A stretch of DNA of 64,000 nt from Spongiivirga sp046524175 (lineage in GTDB: Bacteria; Bacteroidota; Bacteroidia; Flavobacteriales; Flavobacteriaceae), in assembly GCF_046524175.1 (NCBI RefSeq), contig NZ_JBEFZF010000002.1:186001-250000 (forward strand), written 5' to 3'. A program made the position numbers and the translations under genes. The notes below the pieces were generated by a model, which ran no database searches, had not been told where the DNA came from, and worked only from the letters and a program-made list of their open reading frames with translations. The stretch's first letter is position 1, and every line of letters starts with the position of its first letter. Positions 61,119 to 64,000 of this stretch are shown here, one piece after another.

Positions 61119-63610
61119 ACATTGACTGAAAACTCATAAACACCGAACAAACCATCATCGGTATACACGTCGACGAATCCTTTATAAACCCCTCGATTGT
61201 CAGAGGTAAAAAATGTGATTGTCGCCTTGCCCTCATTATCCGTTGCTATATCGGTCTCCCAATGAAGGGTTTTTCTGTTGTCAAAATCGAAATTTTCTGA
61301 AGAGTCAATATATTTAGTATCCTCAAATTTCTTATCTGAATAAAAGGAGTTTATGAGAACAAAGTCTTTTGGTTTGTTGTTTGGTGACTCCTTCCTTTCT
61401 GGGGCTTTGTACTGTATTAAGGTGCCATAGTTATCTCTATAAAATTCACCATCTATTGGGGCGTAACCTTGCTTGTGATTAATACAATTTAAAATATTGT
61501 ATTCCACACATACATAGTCATAAACATTACCAGCAAATAAACCATAAATAGCAGCGTTCTTGCCTCTGTTTTTGTATTGTGCTTTTACCACAACTTCATC
61601 TAAATAATTCATGCTATTTAGATTAAAACTTCGTATTTGGTCTTCTAGCTGACTGTTTTTTTCAAAATTTTGAAGGGTATATACCTCTGGGTATTCCAAA
61701 GTAATTTTACTGTCTCCAAAAATATTATTGTCATTATCAAGTATTTTAATTACCCCATCGGCAACTGTTGTTTTAACGAAAAGGGATTCTCCTCTAAAAT
61801 AATTCAATACTTCTTTTGTTATTCTAAACATTCCATTTTCATTGGTTTTATGGAGTGATACACCATTTGAATTAAACAGTTGTATGTCGGAGACTCCCGA
61901 AGATTTGAGCGTTCCCGATTTAGTTTTTACCATCACCTTACCCACAATATCTTCTTGAATATCGAACTTACCGTGTTTAGTAATTTGATTTGACGCGCTC
62001 CATATATACGTGTCAGGTTTGATGTTTAATAGTAGGAGATTTAGTGAGTCAGTACCATTAAGGTTGTTTTTAAAGTAAATACCGGGTTTCGAAATGTTTT
62101 CTTTTAAATTACTTTCCAAAAGAAAGTAAGAAGCGATGTTTCTATCTTGAACTACATCGTCATATAAATGATCAAACACCCTCATACTTAATTTTGCCTT
62201 TTTTGGTAGATTTTTACGGTCTTTTATTTTGAGTTGTATTACTACTTTTGAGCGTGGTGAATAACTGTCTTCTAGGCTATTGAGTTGTTCTACATATAAC
62301 TTATTGCCGGCATGTACATACAGTAATCTGCTAAATAATAGCTGTAGGTTTTTGTCAAAAATGGCCACTTCAACGATTCCGGGAGGAGCGCGATCAATTG
62401 GAATAGATAGCAACTGCTCATTCCTAATAAGATTACCTTTACCCATCCAGTGTATCGATCCTTTTGACTGCACTCGTATAAATATTTCTCCTTTATAAAA
62501 GGAAAGATCAGTGGTTTGAAAAAGAATGTCTGCATGTTGTTGATCCAAATTTTGAAGACTGAAAATGGCTCCATTTTTAGTTGCTTTTGGAAGCTCAAAA
62601 ATCAGCGTTGGATCGCTAAGGGATTGAATGGAGTAGTTTTTATTTGGTTTAGGCTTAATTTTAAAAGAACCCATACCATAAAAAGAGGTCTTTACAGTGT
62701 CTATAGGTACATTATCTTCTCGAAGTAATCCTTGAAAGTTTGTTGGACGACCATTTTTTAAAATCGCTTTGAAACCTATATTTTGGTTTAATGTAGTAGT
62801 TAGAGAATCCGACTCTGGATAAAAGTGAATTTCAGGAGTTTTAAGATCATCTATCGAAAGAAAAATAGGCGTACGCTGGTTATTTTTTTTCTTATCTATA
62901 ACTTCACATAAAAAGTTTTTAAAAGCTGAAGCCTTTTTAATATCAATAGTAATGATCGCTTTACCGGTGCTGTCCGTTATTGTTTTTGCTAGCACTGATT
63001 CACCATTACTACTAATTCCTTTTAGCCTTAGTTTGGTTTTTTTGGCAACAGCACCTGACCTAGATGTGAGTTTAAATTGTACTTGAAGTTTCTCTAAATC
63101 TAAAAGTTCTTGTTCGTATGATATGAGCACCTTAGGTATTAATGTTTCTTTGATCTCAAGTCGTTTTATTGTTTTGTAGAAGGTTTGGCCTGGCTGAATA
63201 GCATGTTTTGTGTAACCAACCAAATGGTAAATACCAGGGGTCAAAAATTCTTGTAAGTATATTCTACCTTGAACAATGGCATCTTTAATAGGAAATTTAG
63301 CCTTTACAATCACTTCATTTTCTGAATTGAGTAAGGTCAAGAAAAACACTTTTGATCTGTCATCTGCACTAAGATCGTGAGCATTTTTTAGGACAGCGTG
63401 AAACCATACATTTTCTTGGGTTTCATAAATATCCTTATCTGTTTGAAGGTAGATTTGTTGATTAGGAAACTGGTTAGCTGTATTCAATACAGGTACAACT
63501 AGTGCCTGCTCCTGATTTTTGGAAAGGATTGTCGATTGCCCCTTAATTAGAATCACAAACCCAAGACATATGAAGAAAGAAATATATCGTATGTGATTTT
63601 GTCTAGGCAT
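61112..63610 (-). CDS. Large exported protein with MG2-like domain
   Basis: An 832-residue exported protein. A signal peptide (about 8-25, FFICLGFVILIKGQ) precedes a macroglobulin MG2-like domain with IYLQTDKDIYETQENVWFHA near 55. Several beta-sandwich domains follow, then a carboxypeptidase-regulatory-like segment (about 570-640) and a C-terminal domain with ITFFTSDNRGVYKGFV. Such proteins in Bacteroidota are surface or periplasmic and share the plan of TonB-linked macroglobulin-like proteins, without a thioester motif. The function is unknown. Confidence 0.85.
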   Translation of the reverse strand: MPRQNHIRYISFFICLGFVILIKGQSTILSKNQEQALVVPVLNTANQFPNQQIYLQTDKDIYETQENVWFHAVLKNAHDLSADDRSKVFFLTLLNSENEVIVKAKFPIKDAIVQGRIYLQEFLTPGIYHLVGYTKHAIQPGQTFYKTIKRLEIKETLIPKVLISYEQELLDLEKLQVQFKLTSRSGAVAKKTKLRLKGISSNGESVLAKTITDSTGKAIITIDIKKASAFKNFLCEVIDKKKNNQRTPIFLSIDDLKTPEIHFYPESDSLTTTLNQNIGFKAILKNGRPTNFQGLLREDNVPIDTVKTSFYGMGSFKIKPKPNKNYSIQSLSDPTLIFELPKATKNGAIFSLQNLDQQHADILFQTTDLSFYKGEIFIRVQSKGSIHWMGKGNLIRNEQLLSIPIDRAPPGIVEVAIFDKNLQLLFSRLLYVHAGNKLYVEQLNSLEDSYSPRSKVVIQLKIKDRKNLPKKAKLSMRVFDHLYDDVVQDRNIASYFLLESNLKENISKPGIYFKNNLNGTDSLNLLLLNIKPDTYIWSASNQITKHGKFDIQEDIVGKVMVKTKSGTLKSSGVSDIQLFNSNGVSLHKTNENGMFRITKEVLNYFRGESLFVKTTVADGVIKILDNDNNIFGDSKITLEYPEVYTLQNFEKNSQLEDQIRSFNLNSMNYLDEVVVKAQYKNRGKNAAIYGLFAGNVYDYVCVEYNILNCINHKQGYAPIDGEFYRDNYGTLIQYKAPERKESPNNKPKDFVLINSFYSDKKFEDTKYIDSSENFDFDNRKTLHWETDIATDNEGKATITFFTSDNRGVYKGFVDVYTDDGLFGVYEFSVNVY

Positions 63611-63629
63611 TAATGATTATATGTAAAGA

Positions 63630-64000
63630 TTAATCCATTTTTTGAGACAGCTTTTTAAACACTTTTTTAGGCTCTTTATGCTGATATAAAATGGCATAAA
63701 CAGCATCAATTATTGGAGTATCTGCACCATTCTTTTGATTTAATTTATAGGCACTTTTTACTGCATAATAACCCTCAGCGATCATGTTCATTTCCATTTG
63801 AGCCGATTTTACCGTGTATCCTTTCCCGATCATGTTACCAAACAAACGATTTCTACTAAAAATAGAATAACCCGTTACTAAAAGGTCTCCTAAATAAGCT
63901 GAATTATTGATTTTGCGTTTCATTTTGTGAACCTTTTTAATAAAACGGCTCATCTCTCTTATGGCATTGCTCATTAAAACGCTTTGAAAGTTATCGCCAT
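63630..64000 (-). CDS. gpsA: Glycerol-3-phosphate dehydrogenase (NAD(P)+), C-terminal part
   Basis: The frame runs off the window end, so only the last 123 codons are present; the methionine at 63974 is internal, as the preceding codons read GDNFQSVL, a GpsA motif. The helical C-terminal domain has AYLGDLLVTGYS, SRNRLFGNMIGKG and AEGYYAVKSAY, typical of the enzyme that makes glycerol-3-phosphate for phospholipids. It ends 20 bases after the start of the large exported gene on the same strand. Confidence 0.93.
   Translation of the reverse strand, partial: GDNFQSVLMSNAIREMSRFIKKVHKMKRKINNSAYLGDLLVTGYSIFSRNRLFGNMIGKGYTVKSAQMEMNMIAEGYYAVKSAYKLNQKNGADTPIIDAVYAILYQHKEPKKVFKKLSQKMD

Noticed and set aside
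62290..62598. Antisense-frame protein of 102 codons inside the large exported gene at 61112
   Set aside because: It lies wholly inside the long, coherent 832-codon frame on the same strand but in another phase, and has no domain or signal.
1..64000. Insertion sequence, prophage, integrative element or CRISPR array
   Set aside because: No transposase, integrase, phage or Cas gene and no regular DNA spacer-repeat array was found; the repeats seen are coding or permease paralogues.
1..64000. tRNA or rRNA genes
   Set aside because: No cloverleaf with TTCRA-type arm or rRNA-like segment was noticed in the intergenic regions; a tRNA scan would settle this.

Overview
The window reads as chromosome of a member of the Bacteroidota, most likely a marine-type Flavobacteriaceae. 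The evidence is low GC, the near absence of Shine-Dalgarno sequences, promoters of the TTG-N17-23-TAnnTTTG type, a type IX secretion C-terminal domain, CarboxypepD_reg/TonB receptors, DUF5916, DUF1080, DUF6702 and LytTR two-component genes. The species cannot be named from what I see. No tRNA, rRNA, CRISPR array, insertion sequence or phage gene was recognised.

Layout. 1-8571 (+) is an exporter operon: four tandem MacB/FtsX-type permeases (the first cut by the window edge) and one ATPase. 8644-11607 (-) holds an exported protein with six 29-residue repeats and a LytTR regulator/histidine kinase pair; an outer-membrane beta-barrel protein diverges at 11961. 14452-22077 (-) is module A: a small exported CxxC protein, an ABC-2 ATPase, a TonB-dependent receptor, two ABC-2 permeases and an exported AstE/AspA-type hydrolase. 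22193-26610 is a metal-homeostasis divergon. A perfect 21-bp palindrome (23372-23392) lies between merC-folE on one side and an ABC ATPase, a His-rich FtsX permease, two DUF3299-like CxxC proteins and a Fur-family repressor on the other. 26611-42924 (-) is a long co-directional block. It holds HupE and DUF6702 proteins, an M19 dipeptidase, an M20 deacetylase, a YfcC carrier, gamma-glutamyltransferase, two lipoproteins, a CobW GTPase, a DUF5916 outer-membrane protein, a second ABC-2 module (module B), a 42-codon CobW remnant and a paralogue of the small CxxC protein. A lipoprotein with histidine at every seventh residue diverges at 43130. 43716-46460 (-) is a DUF1080/Gfo-Idh-MocA/DUF1080 sugar cassette; 46605-50588 holds two secreted peptidases. 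50697-64000 is mostly housekeeping: ribE, pdxA, DUF177-rpmF-fabH-accB-accC, pheS and gpsA (cut by the window end), with several conserved unknowns.

How the genes may work together. The central 20 kb looks like a metal island, most plausibly zinc. The Fur-family gene, the ATPase-permease-DUF3299 order (recalling the Zur-controlled PA4063-PA4066 operon of Pseudomonas aeruginosa), FolE, MerC and the COG0523/CobW GTPase are each known or predicted zinc-limitation genes in other bacteria. Both flanking ABC-2 modules start with a small exported His/CxxC protein. GGT plus M19 dipeptidase could degrade glutathione-like gamma-glutamyl peptides outside the cytoplasm. The palindrome and the promoters are seen in the sequence; the zinc assignment and the coupling of the neighbouring modules are inference.
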